A DNA stretch of 32,918 bases, taken from contig CAINNR010000020.1 in assembly GCA_903851235.1 (NCBI GenBank), forward strand, positions 1 to 32,918. The letters run 5' to 3'. Shown in pieces: positions 1 through 6,232 of this stretch. This stretch comes from an uncultured Candidatus Berkelbacteria bacterium. GTDB taxonomy: Bacteria > Patescibacteriota > UBA1384 > XYA2-FULL-43-10 > CAINNR01. The position numbers and the translations under genes were made by a program. The notes under the pieces are model-generated. The model had not been told where the DNA came from, made no database searches, and saw only the letters and a program-made list of their open reading frames with translations. Positions within the stretch are counted from its first letter, which is position 1. Every line of letters starts with the position of its first letter.

Positions 1-1
1 C

Positions 2-133
2 GAAGGAGTCAACACAAAACTTAAAACTATTAAACGCTTATCATATGGTTTTAGAAATATTGATAATTACATTAGAAAGGCAATGCTTGCTTTCATTCCA
101 ATTAGTCTACTTTTATCACATTACTTGACATAG
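2..133 (+). CDS. ISL3-type transposase, C-terminal fragment cut by window edge
   Basis: An open frame runs in from the left edge and stops at TAG 131-133 (43 residues visible). It begins EGVNTKLKTIKRLSYGFRN, which matches the usual end of ISL3-family DDE transposases (EG.N.kiK.iKR..yGfrn). The rest of the gene, including the catalytic residues, lies outside the window, so it cannot be said whether the element is intact. It is not in the ORF track because the start is missing. The stop codon overlaps the likely right end of the element. The family call rests on the C-terminal motif only. Confidence 0.7.
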   Translation, partial: EGVNTKLKTIKRLSYGFRNIDNYIRKAMLAFIPISLLLSHYLT

Positions 134-137
134 AGCC
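112..137. mobile_element. Probable right terminal inverted repeat of the ISL3 element
   Basis: Read on the minus strand, the sequence ending at 137 starts GGCTCTATGTCAAG. ISL3-family ends typically start GGCTCT/GGGTCT, and this overlaps the transposase stop as expected for an element end. The next 8 bases (ACCAGTCA) would be the target duplication. The left end is outside the window, so this is unconfirmed. Confidence 0.4.
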
Positions 138-146
138 ACCAGTCAA

Positions 147-175
147 TTGACAAATAATAATATATATGCTATCGT
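147..175 (+). promoter_or_regulatory. Possible promoter of the 221 gene
   Basis: TTGACA at 147-152, then a 17-nt gap and TATCGT at 170-175. The -35 is perfect and the -10 weak. It lies just outside the IS end, so the element may have contributed to this promoter. Confidence 0.4.
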
Positions 176-220
176 ACTGACATAACTCGCGAAAGTCGAA
201 AGTTGAAAGGAAGATTTGTG

Positions 221-742
221 ATGACCGATGGGGTAGATAACCGTTCCAAAGCAGTTGGTTGGCTTAACCTGGCAAGAAGTCGAGCAAACAAGCAGAGAGT
301 CGACCTCGAGATCTCTAACCTTCGGGAGTATGCCAACAAAGCTGGTTGCACACTCGAGGATCTCGGCACCAACGAGGAGGAGCTAGGTGCACTGATCATT
401 CAAAGCCACCGCTCCGAAGCGGTCAGTTGGCTTCGTTTGGCTAGGATGCTAGCAAGTGATGGGGAGATCAAAGCTGAGATCGCTTACCTCCGGGGGTATG
501 CCAGCAAAGCTGGCTGCACACTCGAGGATCTCGGTACCAACGAGGAGGAGTTGGACGCGCTGATCATTCAGGGCAACCGCTCCGAAGCCATTATGTGGCT
601 CGGTCTGGCGAGAGAGCGTGCAAACAGGAAGGATATCAAAACTGAGGTCAGTTGGCTTCGGCAGTTCGTCAGTCTAGCTGGTTGCACACTCGAGGATCTC
701 GGCACCAACGAGGAGGAGTTGGCAGCGCTACAGTCCAAGTGA
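221..742 (+). CDS. Protein of three tandem 56-residue helical repeats, unknown function
   Basis: 173 residues. The protein is almost entirely three copies of a 56-residue unit, roughly RSEA..WL.LAR followed by a second helix and the near-invariant end AGCTLEDLGTNEEEL. The DNA copies are spaced exactly 168 bp (341, 509, 677), so the array grew by tandem duplication. The unit looks like a helix pair, similar in size to TPR or Sel1 solenoids, but I do not recognise the family. One Cys per repeat is conserved. The track start (TTG 203) lies inside the SD; ATG 221 follows AAAGGA at 9 nt and is preferred. No signal peptide or membrane segment is seen. Codons are GC-richer than in most of the window. 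Confidence 0.8.
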   Translation: MTDGVDNRSKAVGWLNLARSRANKQRVDLEISNLREYANKAGCTLEDLGTNEEELGALIIQSHRSEAVSWLRLARMLASDGEIKAEIAYLRGYASKAGCTLEDLGTNEEELDALIIQGNRSEAIMWLGLARERANRKDIKTEVSWLRQFVSLAGCTLEDLGTNEEELAALQSK

Positions 743-772
743 CCATGGTCAAAACCTGGTTCAGAGTAGTAC

Positions 773-804
773 ACTCATTGGGAGAAATTCCGATGAGTTT
801 TTTT
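773..804 (+). terminator. Intrinsic terminator of the 221 gene
   Basis: An 11-bp stem (ACTCATTGGGA with TTCCGATGAGT) closes a GAAA tetraloop and is followed by seven T. Confidence 0.85.
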
Positions 805-1070
805 ATTGTTTAACATAAGTATTTTCTTTGTTTTATCTGAGGTCCAGAAATTTCTTTGCCAAATTGAAATATTTCGGAACAGCTTTATCAGAGGGAACCA
901 ATTTTGGAAATTGTCATTATAGTAATGGTTTTTTAGTTGATATAAAATACTATTTTTATACAAAATTACAATACGATATAACAATAATGAAAAATACAAA
1001 TATAGTCCGAATGATCTGTCCGGCTGAAATATTTTAGTTCTCTGATTAAAAAAGGTTTTTACCTTTACTG
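805..1070. other. AT-rich spacer without a supported gene
   Basis: The track ORFs here (828-1037 plus, 775-1122 minus) have no SD or protein-like composition, and the minus one runs through the terminator. I see no RNA gene or clear repeat. Confidence 0.5.
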
Positions 1071-1072
1071 TA

Positions 1073-1101
1073 TTGACAAATGCAGTTCTTTTTGCTATAG
1101 T
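1073..1101 (+). promoter_or_regulatory. Strong promoter of the 1143 gene
   Basis: TTGACA, 17 nt, TATAGT, with an extended -10 (TGC before TATAGT). Confidence 0.8.
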
Positions 1102-1142
1102 GCAGATAGAATTCCCGTGCAACTACAGAGGAGGGCTAAACA

Positions 1143-1535
1143 ATGGGCAGAATTGATTTGAGAACAGTGGATCTGAGCCGCTTCGTAGGTGGCCAGATTG
1201 AGGCGCAGAATGAGGTCGAGCGGTACATCTACCGCGGCGAGATCTCAGCCATTCGGATGGAGGGAAATAGCCTGATGGTCGAATTGGCATGGATGGCAAA
1301 GGGTGAGGGGTTTCCTCCGATTCCCACGAGATGGGTCGTAAGCGACAACAAGCCGTACCGCGCAAGTCTCGAGATCTACTCGGTTAGCAACATTGGTCCC
1401 AGCAGTCCCGAGGTCGGTGGCGGTGACCGCATCTGCTTGCAGTCGTGGGTCGTCAACGAAACGACCGTACTGTTCCCCGCAGATGGGAGTCGCATGGACC
1501 CGACTAAGGTCGAAGGGCTCGTAATTCCGGCGTAG
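1143..1535 (+). CDS. Hypothetical soluble protein, 130 aa
   Basis: Unrecognised. The composition suggests a beta-rich cytosolic protein: it opens MGRIDLRTVDLSRFVGG and contains FPPIPTRWV and LEIYSVSNIGPSS. There is no signal peptide, membrane segment or metal motif. The start is ATG 1143 after GAGGAGGG at 7 nt, a strong SD. It is a single-gene unit with its own promoter and terminator. GC content is clearly above the flanking spacers, as in 221-3357 generally. It is probably a real, well expressed gene, because promoter, SD and terminator are all near ideal. Confidence 0.8.
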   Translation: MGRIDLRTVDLSRFVGGQIEAQNEVERYIYRGEISAIRMEGNSLMVELAWMAKGEGFPPIPTRWVVSDNKPYRASLEIYSVSNIGPSSPEVGGGDRICLQSWVVNETTVLFPADGSRMDPTKVEGLVIPA

Positions 1536-1560
1536 TTGAGAAGCTGCGCAATGAACCACA

Positions 1561-1604
1561 GCCATCATTTTATGACTTCGTGTCCTGAATGATGGCCTTT
1601 TTTT
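1561..1604 (+). terminator. Intrinsic terminator of the 1143 gene
   Basis: Stem GCCATCATT/AATGATGGC with an 18-nt loop, then CTTTTTTTA. Confidence 0.8.
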
Positions 1605-2037
1605 ATTCAAATAAGAATTGCAACTGAAAATCGAAACAATAGCCAGCAGATTCTATGTTTCATTTTTTTACAGTAAACTTGAGGAACTTAAGTTTTATTC
1701 TCCGATCTATTCATCATATTTTTACTGAAAAAAAATTGCCTTTCTAGTATTTCAAATCTTTCCCAAAATATCAAAATATCTTGACATAATATAGCCCCAA
1801 ACATCTTCACCAAGGGGTCAATCAAAAAATGCCACCTCGCGTGATGTTTTTTCATTGTTAATAGCTGAGATTAGGACTCGAAAGTGCTCGGGAAAACAAT
1901 TGCATCCCCGTAGAGAAAGATAATAGAAAATTTGGATCCTTGTAAGCCGAGGGGTGGTTGAAATCTCCATTTTGGTGTCAAAAAATCCTGATAAACTAAC
2001 GCCATGGTTTTTTGGTCACTATAATCCCTGAAAAGTA
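1605..2037. other. AT-rich spacer, no supported gene
   Basis: About 430 bases with no ORF that has an SD and no tRNA-like fold. A weak A/T-flanked hairpin (CAC ctcgc GTG between A and T runs) sits at about 1826-1852 and might be a bidirectional terminator. Otherwise nothing is seen. Confidence 0.4.
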
Positions 2038-2066
2038 TTGACAGTTAAATTATCATATGCTATGAT
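2038..2066 (+). promoter_or_regulatory. Promoter of the 2108-3357 operon
   Basis: TTGACA, 17 nt, TATGAT with TGC immediately upstream (extended -10). Confidence 0.8.
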
Positions 2067-2107
2067 ATCCCAGTCACTTCATCCTGACCGGAAGGAGGGA
2101 ATCCGAA

Positions 2108-2386
2108 ATGAGCATAGGAGTGAGAATCGGAATCGTGATTGTGTTGCTGCTGGTGTTGCTTCTAGCGTTTGCCTTTGATGCTTTCACCCAGCTGGCTGAC
2201 CCGGTGATCAAGAGCCAGATGGCAATGAAGCAAATGACCAACGATCCAGACAGCGCCACAGCGATGCACACTTATGAGCTGGGGAAACGCTGGATCGAGA
2301 TCGGGACTGTAGCATTCTTCGTCCTGATCGGGATCCTGCTGATGTCCCCGGAGATCAAGCAGTGGTATCTCGAGTACTCGGCGTAA
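2108..2386 (+). CDS. Small two-TM membrane protein paired with the SPFH lipoprotein
   Basis: 92 residues. Two hydrophobic segments, about residues 5-24 (IGIVIVLLLVLLLAFAF) and 66-84 (EIGTVAFFVLIGILLM), flank a polar loop of about 40 residues, giving a hairpin topology. The family is unknown. ATG 2108 follows GGAAGGAGGG at 8 nt. It is the first gene of a two-gene operon; the SPFH lipoprotein starts 38 bp downstream with its own SD and no terminator between them. A role as a membrane partner of the SPFH protein is inferred from context only. Confidence 0.8.
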   Translation: MSIGVRIGIVIVLLLVLLLAFAFDAFTQLADPVIKSQMAMKQMTNDPDSATAMHTYELGKRWIEIGTVAFFVLIGILLMSPEIKQWYLEYSA

Positions 2387-2424
2387 CTACACCCACTACC
2401 CGTCCAACACGAGGAGAGATCCAA

Positions 2425-3357
2425 ATGAAGACGCGTCTGCTTGCCGTTGCCGTTGCCGCAATTGCCCTGACCATGATGATCGGCTGCATACAGCCGTTTG
2501 ACAAGCCGGAACTGGTGACCATCGAGCCCTCTCAGACGGCCTTCCTGGTGCCCCTAAAGGGCGACATCACTGAGCAGAAAGGCTTCATGTCTGAGGAATA
2601 CTTGGCTAAGGCCAAGATTTCCACCAAGGAGATACAGATTCCCCACCGCTGGCTTCAGGAAGGACGAGGTCCCGGGACCGGTCGGCATATCCCCATCGTC
2701 AAACTGATTGTCGTCGAAAGAAAGCCGGTCACCCGTGAATGGACCGAATCGCCCAGCACCGGCACCTCAACTAAGAATGAGGGGATCCAGGCCGAGTCAC
2801 AGGAGTCGATCGGCTTCATGGTCCGTATGAATGCCTCCGCACAGATCGACGAGGTCGATGCTGTTCGCTTCCTGTTTCGCTACAACAACAAGCCGTTGGA
2901 AGACATCATGGACAGCGAGATTCGCGCAAGGATCGAGTCGAAGTTTGTCGAGGAGTGTGCCAAACTCCCACTCGATGATGTCATCAAGGGTAAAGAGAAG
3001 ATCATGAAAGCGGTCCGTGACGACGTCTTCCCCTACTTCAAAGATCGCGGCATCACCATCACGGTGCTCGGGTTTAAGGGTGAGTTCACCTACCTGAACC
3101 CTGAGATCCAAACCGCAATCGATTCCAAATTCATCGCTGCACGAGAACGGGCAGCTCAGGCGGACATCAACGCTAAGAACCAAAGCAAAGCTGACGCCGA
3201 CGCCCAGATCGCGAACACGCTTCGGTCGTCCGGTGGTTTGGACTACCAGATGCGCGTCCTTGCGGCTGATAACCAGAAGAGGGCGATCGAGAAGTGGGAC
3301 GGGCACTTGCCCACCGCACTCGGATCGCAAACCGTGTTTGGGCTACCCACCAAGTAG
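2425..3357 (+). CDS. SPFH/band-7 (prohibitin-like) domain lipoprotein
   Basis: 310 residues from ATG 2425, which follows GAGGAGAG. The track start at 2362 overlaps the upstream gene and lacks an SD. Residues 1-20 form a signal peptide ending TMMIG before C21, a lipobox-like site, so the protein is probably lipid-anchored outside the membrane. Residues from about 30 to 250 look like an SPFH/band-7 domain (for example SAQIDEVDAVRFLFRYNN and DDVFPYFKDRGITITVLGF). The tail is Ala/Asp/Lys-rich and probably coiled coil (AAQADINAKNQSKADADAQ). SPFH proteins form membrane-bound ring assemblies; most use a TM anchor, so a lipobox is less usual. The substrate or role here is unknown. Second gene of the operon starting at 2108. 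Confidence 0.75.
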   Translation: MKTRLLAVAVAAIALTMMIGCIQPFDKPELVTIEPSQTAFLVPLKGDITEQKGFMSEEYLAKAKISTKEIQIPHRWLQEGRGPGTGRHIPIVKLIVVERKPVTREWTESPSTGTSTKNEGIQAESQESIGFMVRMNASAQIDEVDAVRFLFRYNNKPLEDIMDSEIRARIESKFVEECAKLPLDDVIKGKEKIMKAVRDDVFPYFKDRGITITVLGFKGEFTYLNPEIQTAIDSKFIAARERAAQADINAKNQSKADADAQIANTLRSSGGLDYQMRVLAADNQKRAIEKWDGHLPTALGSQTVFGLPTK

Positions 3358-3380
3358 TCGCCCTGTCCACGGAACCCACC

Positions 3381-3409
3381 AAGGGCTGTCGAAAGGCAGT
3401 CCTTTTTTA
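3381..3409 (+). terminator. Intrinsic terminator of the SPFH operon
   Basis: 9-bp stem AGGGCTGTC/GGCAGTCCT with a GAAA loop, then six T. Confidence 0.85.
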
Positions 3410-3558
3410 TATTATTAACGGTTCCAAGAAAATTACTATGATAATAATCATTCATTACTCATTAGAAAAACCGTTTTTCCAATCCTTAAATAATTTGCCA
3501 AATTCTATTATCTCTTGATAATATAGATTCCTAATCATCTTTACTGGCTGGTGCCATA
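3410..3558. other. AT-rich spacer, no gene seen
   Basis: The small track ORFs here (3294-3518, 3243-3455) run through the terminator and have no SD. Confidence 0.4.
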
Positions 3559-3590
3559 AAATCCTGAAAAATATTTGTCGGGATTTTTTG
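3559..3590 (+). terminator. Second terminator-like hairpin before the 3658 unit
   Basis: Stem AATCCTGA/TCGGGATT (8 bp) followed by TTTTG. It is not attached to a visible gene and may be a backup terminator or insulator. Confidence 0.5.
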
Positions 3591-3591
3591 A

Positions 3592-3620
3592 TTGAGATTT
3601 GTTATAATTTTTGATAAAGT
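3592..3620 (+). promoter_or_regulatory. Possible promoter of the 3658 gene
   Basis: TTGAGA, 17 nt, TAAAGT. A TATAAT at 3603-3608 with extended TGT is an alternative -10 without a good -35. Confidence 0.45.
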
Positions 3621-3657
3621 CATACTGACAGCAACGACAACTTAAGGAGTGATCGCG

Positions 3658-3891
3658 ATGGACAAACTGTGTTTTGGGCCGGATGGGATTACAATATTGG
3701 GTAAGGTTTGTTGTGTCGGGCTTTTCATCATTGGAGTTGTGACGATCTGTCTCTGCAATTGGGTTTATACATCAATGGATCCAGTATGGGGATCCGTGTT
3801 TGTGGCTGTGTTCGGGATCATCGGAGCGCTAGCAATCGTTTTTTGTATCGACATTTCTTTGGCTTGGAAAAATGGAATGAAAGTGTTTTGA
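3658..3891 (+). CDS. Small two-TM membrane protein, 77 aa
   Basis: Unrecognised. Two strongly hydrophobic segments: about residues 14-37 (VCCVGLFIIGVVTICLC) and 44-66 (WGSVFVAVFGIIGALAIVF). It is Cys-rich (C5, two Cys in the first TM start, more in the segments). ATG 3658 lies 8 nt after AAGGAG. The track start GTG 3649 abuts the SD and cannot be used with it. Single-gene unit with its own terminator. Confidence 0.7.
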   Translation: MDKLCFGPDGITILGKVCCVGLFIIGVVTICLCNWVYTSMDPVWGSVFVAVFGIIGALAIVFCIDISLAWKNGMKVF

Positions 3892-3910
3892 CCGTCAGTC
3901 CGGTACTGCG

Positions 3911-3936
3911 GGAGTGCAATAGCATTCCTTTTTTTT
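3911..3936 (+). terminator. Intrinsic terminator of the 3658 gene
   Basis: Stem GGAGTGC/GCATTCC with loop AATA, then eight T. Confidence 0.85.
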
Positions 3937-3996
3937 CTTGTCATCAATATAAAATCAGCAAAAAGATCATTGTCAGATTGGAAAATTGCCAACCCA

Positions 3997-4025
3997 TTGA
4001 CTTTTTATCATCAATTTGCTACACT
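3997..4025 (+). promoter_or_regulatory. Promoter of the RRM gene
   Basis: TTGACT, 17 nt, TACACT with TGC upstream. It implies a leader of about 125 nt before ATG 4158. Confidence 0.65.
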
Positions 4026-4157
4026 TTTAACGAAAGTTGAAAAACTCTATTAGTTTTAGGGGCATTGTACTCGAAAGCGAAAGGGAATCACAACTTGGGT
4101 CGATCGAATTTGTAATTTATCTCACAACGCCTCGGCGAAGTGGGAAAAAGGATTTAG

Positions 4158-4526
4158 ATGAGTGATGATGCTACAAACGATGATGCTACAAGCGAAGAAG
4201 TCAAACCTGCCGGTGACGTAGAAGGAAACAAACTTTACGTTGGCAACCTGCCTTTCTCAGTTGACAATGCCAAACTTGGCGAGATTTTCTCAGCCATTGA
4301 TGGTATTGAAGTTGTTGAAGCGGTTGTTATTACCGACAAGTTTAACGAAGGTAGATCAAAAGGCTTTGGATTCGTTACTGTTGCTGATGCTGCGCAAGCA
4401 CAAAAAGCGATTGAAGCGATGAACGGCCAAGATGTTGACGGTCGCAAAGTTGTTATCAATGTTGCCCGACCAAAAGTCGAGCGCAACGATAACGATCGAC
4501 GCGGTGGTTTCAACAGAAGCTACTAA
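4158..4526 (+). CDS. RRM-domain RNA-binding protein
   Basis: 122 residues. An acidic N-terminal extension (about residues 1-22) precedes a single RNA recognition motif. RNP2 is KLYVGNLPF and RNP1 is KGFGFVTV, so the key aromatic residues that stack on RNA are present. The tail is short and Arg/Gly/Asn-rich (NDNDRRGGFNRSY), like the glycine-rich tails of cyanobacterial Rbp proteins, which are often cold-induced. ATG 4158 follows AAGGA at 5 nt. The leader of about 125 nt is long for this window and may carry temperature or autoregulation (inference). Single-gene unit ending in a strong terminator. Confidence 0.95.
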   Translation: MSDDATNDDATSEEVKPAGDVEGNKLYVGNLPFSVDNAKLGEIFSAIDGIEVVEAVVITDKFNEGRSKGFGFVTVADAAQAQKAIEAMNGQDVDGRKVVINVARPKVERNDNDRRGGFNRSY

Positions 4527-4533
4527 GCTTTCA

Positions 4534-4572
4534 AAAAAAATCACTCGAGATAGTATCTTGGGTGATTTTTTT
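4534..4572 (+). terminator. Strong, symmetrical terminator of the RRM gene
   Basis: 11-bp stem TCACTCGAGAT/ATCTTGGGTGA, loop AGT, flanked by A8 and T7, so it may work in both directions. Confidence 0.85.
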
Positions 4573-4573
4573 G

Positions 4574-4602
4574 TTGACCTTAGAATAGTAATGTGGTATA
4601 TT
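4574..4602 (+). promoter_or_regulatory. Promoter of the 4649 gene
   Basis: TTGACC, 17 nt, TATATT. The -10 context TGTGGTATATTCTAT is shared with the array A promoters on the other strand about 12 kb away. Confidence 0.8.
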
Positions 4603-4648
4603 CTATCTGTCATAATAACCACACTAGACATGGAAGGGTGACGAGCCA

Positions 4649-5104
4649 ATGGGCGAAAAAGGTACAACAACAGGTGTACTAATGGTTGACAGGGAATCGT
4701 TTGGGCTCCGATTCTTGCCGGAGAATGGTTCCGGGCCCGGAGTTGATAATATCTTTTTCCTCAATTTAGCAAATATCCCACTGGCGGCCCCGGTTGTTTT
4801 CCGTGTTGAGGATGGTTCTTTGACAATTCGAACACAAGAGGTTAACGAAGCTCGACATCGTCGCGAAAGCGTACATCGTTTTTTGGATATGGTTTATGAC
4901 GATTTTCCAAATTTAGTCAACCGCAAAGTTCGTGTTATATTCAATGATGGAAAAATTCTTAATTTCAGGGTAATTAATCGAAGCGCCGTGACTGACACAA
5001 CGTTGATTGTAACCAGTGATCTTCAACCAGTCAGAGAGTTTCTTTTCGAGGTTGAGAGACTTTACAGACGCGACCCGTTGGTCGTAATCGATCCCGAAGA
5101 TTAG
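4649..5104 (+). CDS. Hypothetical soluble protein, distant paralog of the 15655 and 17526 genes
   Basis: 151 residues, no membrane segment. The central part (VEDGSLTIRTQEVNEA, then NRKVRVIFNDGKI) follows the same pattern as IGDGELIIRTPKAAANA...GKEITITFGDRE in the 15655 product and its paralog at 17526. The SD context GGAAGGGTGAcG is also shared by all three. Function unknown; probably cytosolic alpha/beta. ATG 4649 lies 10 nt after AAGGG. Single-gene unit. The relation to the array A genes is by eye and weak in the N-terminal third. Confidence 0.75.
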   Translation: MGEKGTTTGVLMVDRESFGLRFLPENGSGPGVDNIFFLNLANIPLAAPVVFRVEDGSLTIRTQEVNEARHRRESVHRFLDMVYDDFPNLVNRKVRVIFNDGKILNFRVINRSAVTDTTLIVTSDLQPVREFLFEVERLYRRDPLVVIDPED

Positions 5105-5114
5105 CATTTCCCCG

Positions 5115-5143
5115 CCAGTGTACTTTTCCACTGGTTTTTTTTT
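5115..5143 (+). terminator. Intrinsic terminator of the 4649 gene
   Basis: Stem CCAGTG/CACTGG with an 8-nt loop, then nine T. Confidence 0.85.
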
Positions 5144-5148
5144 ATCTT

Positions 5149-5160
5149 TTGTGGTATATT
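5149..5160 (+). promoter_or_regulatory. Extended -10 promoter of the 5193 gene
   Basis: TTGTGGTATATT: extended -10 (TGG before TATATT) without a clear -35, matching the array A promoter motif. It directly follows the previous terminator. Confidence 0.6.
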
Positions 5161-5192
5161 ATCTGCAAGTCAGAAAATGGAGGAGTGATCAC

Positions 5193-5777
5193 GTGGATAT
5201 CACCATGCCGGCGTCAGCACGGCTGGAGTTTAGACTTGAATGTGTGAAGCGCGCCATAGTAGAGTTTCCTCATCTTTTCCTGTGCGACGAAAGAAAAACC
5301 GCCAATAGCAATTTCTGGTTAGCGATCAATCAAATTCCACTGGAGTACAGAACAATGTTATTGGTGTTGAAATTTGCTCGTTTTAACGATGATATTACCA
5401 ATCAAGGTAAGGAAATCGTCGGTGATTTTGGCGAAAAAGTCGGAAAAACATCACTCCTTCCGATTCTTATTCCACGATCACCAATCACCAAAGACATGCC
5501 TACTCATGGCTCACAAAATCGAGGGGCAGTGTTTTCACAGGGAACCATTTCAACCTTTGTGCAAGACTTTGGTGTTTGCGACCCTGAAACCAATGATGAT
5601 CAAGTTTTTCGAGTTTCGCCCCAAGAGATCGGGTTTCTCGCGACTGCAAAACACGTGTACGTTTATCCGCGTGAGATTATTGACATTGTCGTTTACGAGG
5701 AAGTACCAAAATATCTTAACGACAGTCAGAGAGATTACGTTAATAATTTCTACAGATATCTGGCTTCATCAGACTAG
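5193..5777 (+). CDS. Hypothetical soluble protein, 194 aa
   Basis: Unrecognised. Mixed alpha/beta composition, with no signal peptide or TM. It contains LEYRTMLLVLKFARFNDD and a C-terminal YVYPREIIDIVVYEEVPKYL. The start is GTG 5193, 7 nt after GGAGGAG; the longer track ORF reads through the preceding terminator and promoter and is rejected. Single-gene unit with terminator. Another track ORF (5374-6144) overlaps it in a second frame but is a shadow until 5893. Confidence 0.75.
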   Translation: MDITMPASARLEFRLECVKRAIVEFPHLFLCDERKTANSNFWLAINQIPLEYRTMLLVLKFARFNDDITNQGKEIVGDFGEKVGKTSLLPILIPRSPITKDMPTHGSQNRGAVFSQGTISTFVQDFGVCDPETNDDQVFRVSPQEIGFLATAKHVYVYPREIIDIVVYEEVPKYLNDSQRDYVNNFYRYLASSD

Positions 5778-5787
5778 ACAGTTTCCT

Positions 5788-5816
5788 CGGCTTGCCTCTT
5801 CGGCGGCCGTTTTTTT
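5788..5816 (+). terminator. Intrinsic terminator of the 5193 gene
   Basis: Bulged hairpin CGGCTTGCC/CGGCGGCCG with a short loop, then seven T. It has the same layout as the 6168 terminator. Confidence 0.8.
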
Positions 5817-5823
5817 ATCTCGA

Positions 5824-5852
5824 TTGACAAAAAGTCACATCAATGTTAAATT
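5824..5852 (+). promoter_or_regulatory. Promoter of the 5893 gene
   Basis: TTGACA, 17 nt, TAAATT. Confidence 0.7.
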
Positions 5853-5892
5853 ATTAGCAATGCAACTAACAGTTGTAAAGGGAGGAGTCGCA

Positions 5893-6144
5893 GTGAGACT
5901 CACAAGCGCCGCGGAAGAAGCTGCAGCTCGAAAGCTAGCGTCAGAACTGATAATTCAGCAAAGGGCTATAGAGATTGCTTCGCTTTGCCGGTTTTGCTTG
6001 GGAACAAATTGGAGAAATTGCTCGTCGTGTGACGGAGAAGGCACATCACTTGTTCGTGGAGCGTTCTCCGGAAGATATTTTCTCGGGCGTTGTCCAAATT
6101 GTCACGGTTTTGGTCTTGTAGAATGCAGTTGCAGAAAACATTGA
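5893..6144 (+). CDS. Small zinc protein with DnaJ-like CxxCxGxG motifs
   Basis: 83 residues. An N-terminal helix rich in Ala/Glu precedes CRFC, CSSCDGEG, CPNCHGFG and a final CSC. Two of these match the CxxCxGxG motif that forms the zinc centres of the DnaJ cysteine-rich domain; the pattern suggests two zinc sites. There is no J domain, so it is a stand-alone module as seen in some small chaperone- or assembly-related proteins. Start GTG 5893 follows GGGAGGAG at 6 nt; the track ORF start at 5374 is inside the previous gene and is rejected. Single-gene unit with terminator. Function not known. Confidence 0.75.
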   Translation: MRLTSAAEEAAARKLASELIIQQRAIEIASLCRFCLGTNWRNCSSCDGEGTSLVRGAFSGRYFLGRCPNCHGFGLVECSCRKH

Positions 6145-6167
6145 TGTTGTTCAGATTGTTCATTACC

Positions 6168-6198
6168 CTCGGTTCGCCAACTCGGTGGCCGTTTTTTT
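6168..6198 (+). terminator. Intrinsic terminator of the 5893 gene
   Basis: CGGTTCGCC/CGGTGGCCG bulged hairpin followed by seven T. The fold and ends match the 5788 terminator. Confidence 0.8.
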
Positions 6199-6199
6199 A

Positions 6200-6227
6200 T
6201 TGATTATATGAATAAATAATATATACT
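6200..6227 (+). promoter_or_regulatory. Promoter of the 6233 gene
   Basis: TTGATT, 16 nt, TATACT; a TATAAT at 6227-6232 is an alternative -10. Either places the transcript start close to or past the track ATG. Confidence 0.5.
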
Positions 6228-6232
6228 ATAAT

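Noticed and set aside
775-1122. Minus-strand ORF of 115 aa
   Set aside because: AT-driven composition, no SD, reads through a terminator and promoter of the plus strand.
1245-1610. Minus-strand ORF opposite the 1143 gene
   Set aside because: Shadow; begins inside the terminator hairpin.
1860-1990. Possible tRNA or small RNA in the long spacer
   Set aside because: No GGTTCRA-type T arm or cloverleaf could be found; stems are weak.
2797-3330. Minus-strand ORF of 177 aa opposite the SPFH gene
   Set aside because: Shadow of a GC-rich gene; no SD or promoter, and the plus frame has clear signals.
3708-4040. Plus-strand ORF of 110 aa
   Set aside because: Overlaps the 3658 gene in another frame and crosses its terminator.
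5374-5892. Long plus-strand ORF continuing into the zinc protein
   Set aside because: It overlaps the 5193 gene in another frame and crosses its terminator and the next promoter. Only the part from GTG 5893 has an SD.
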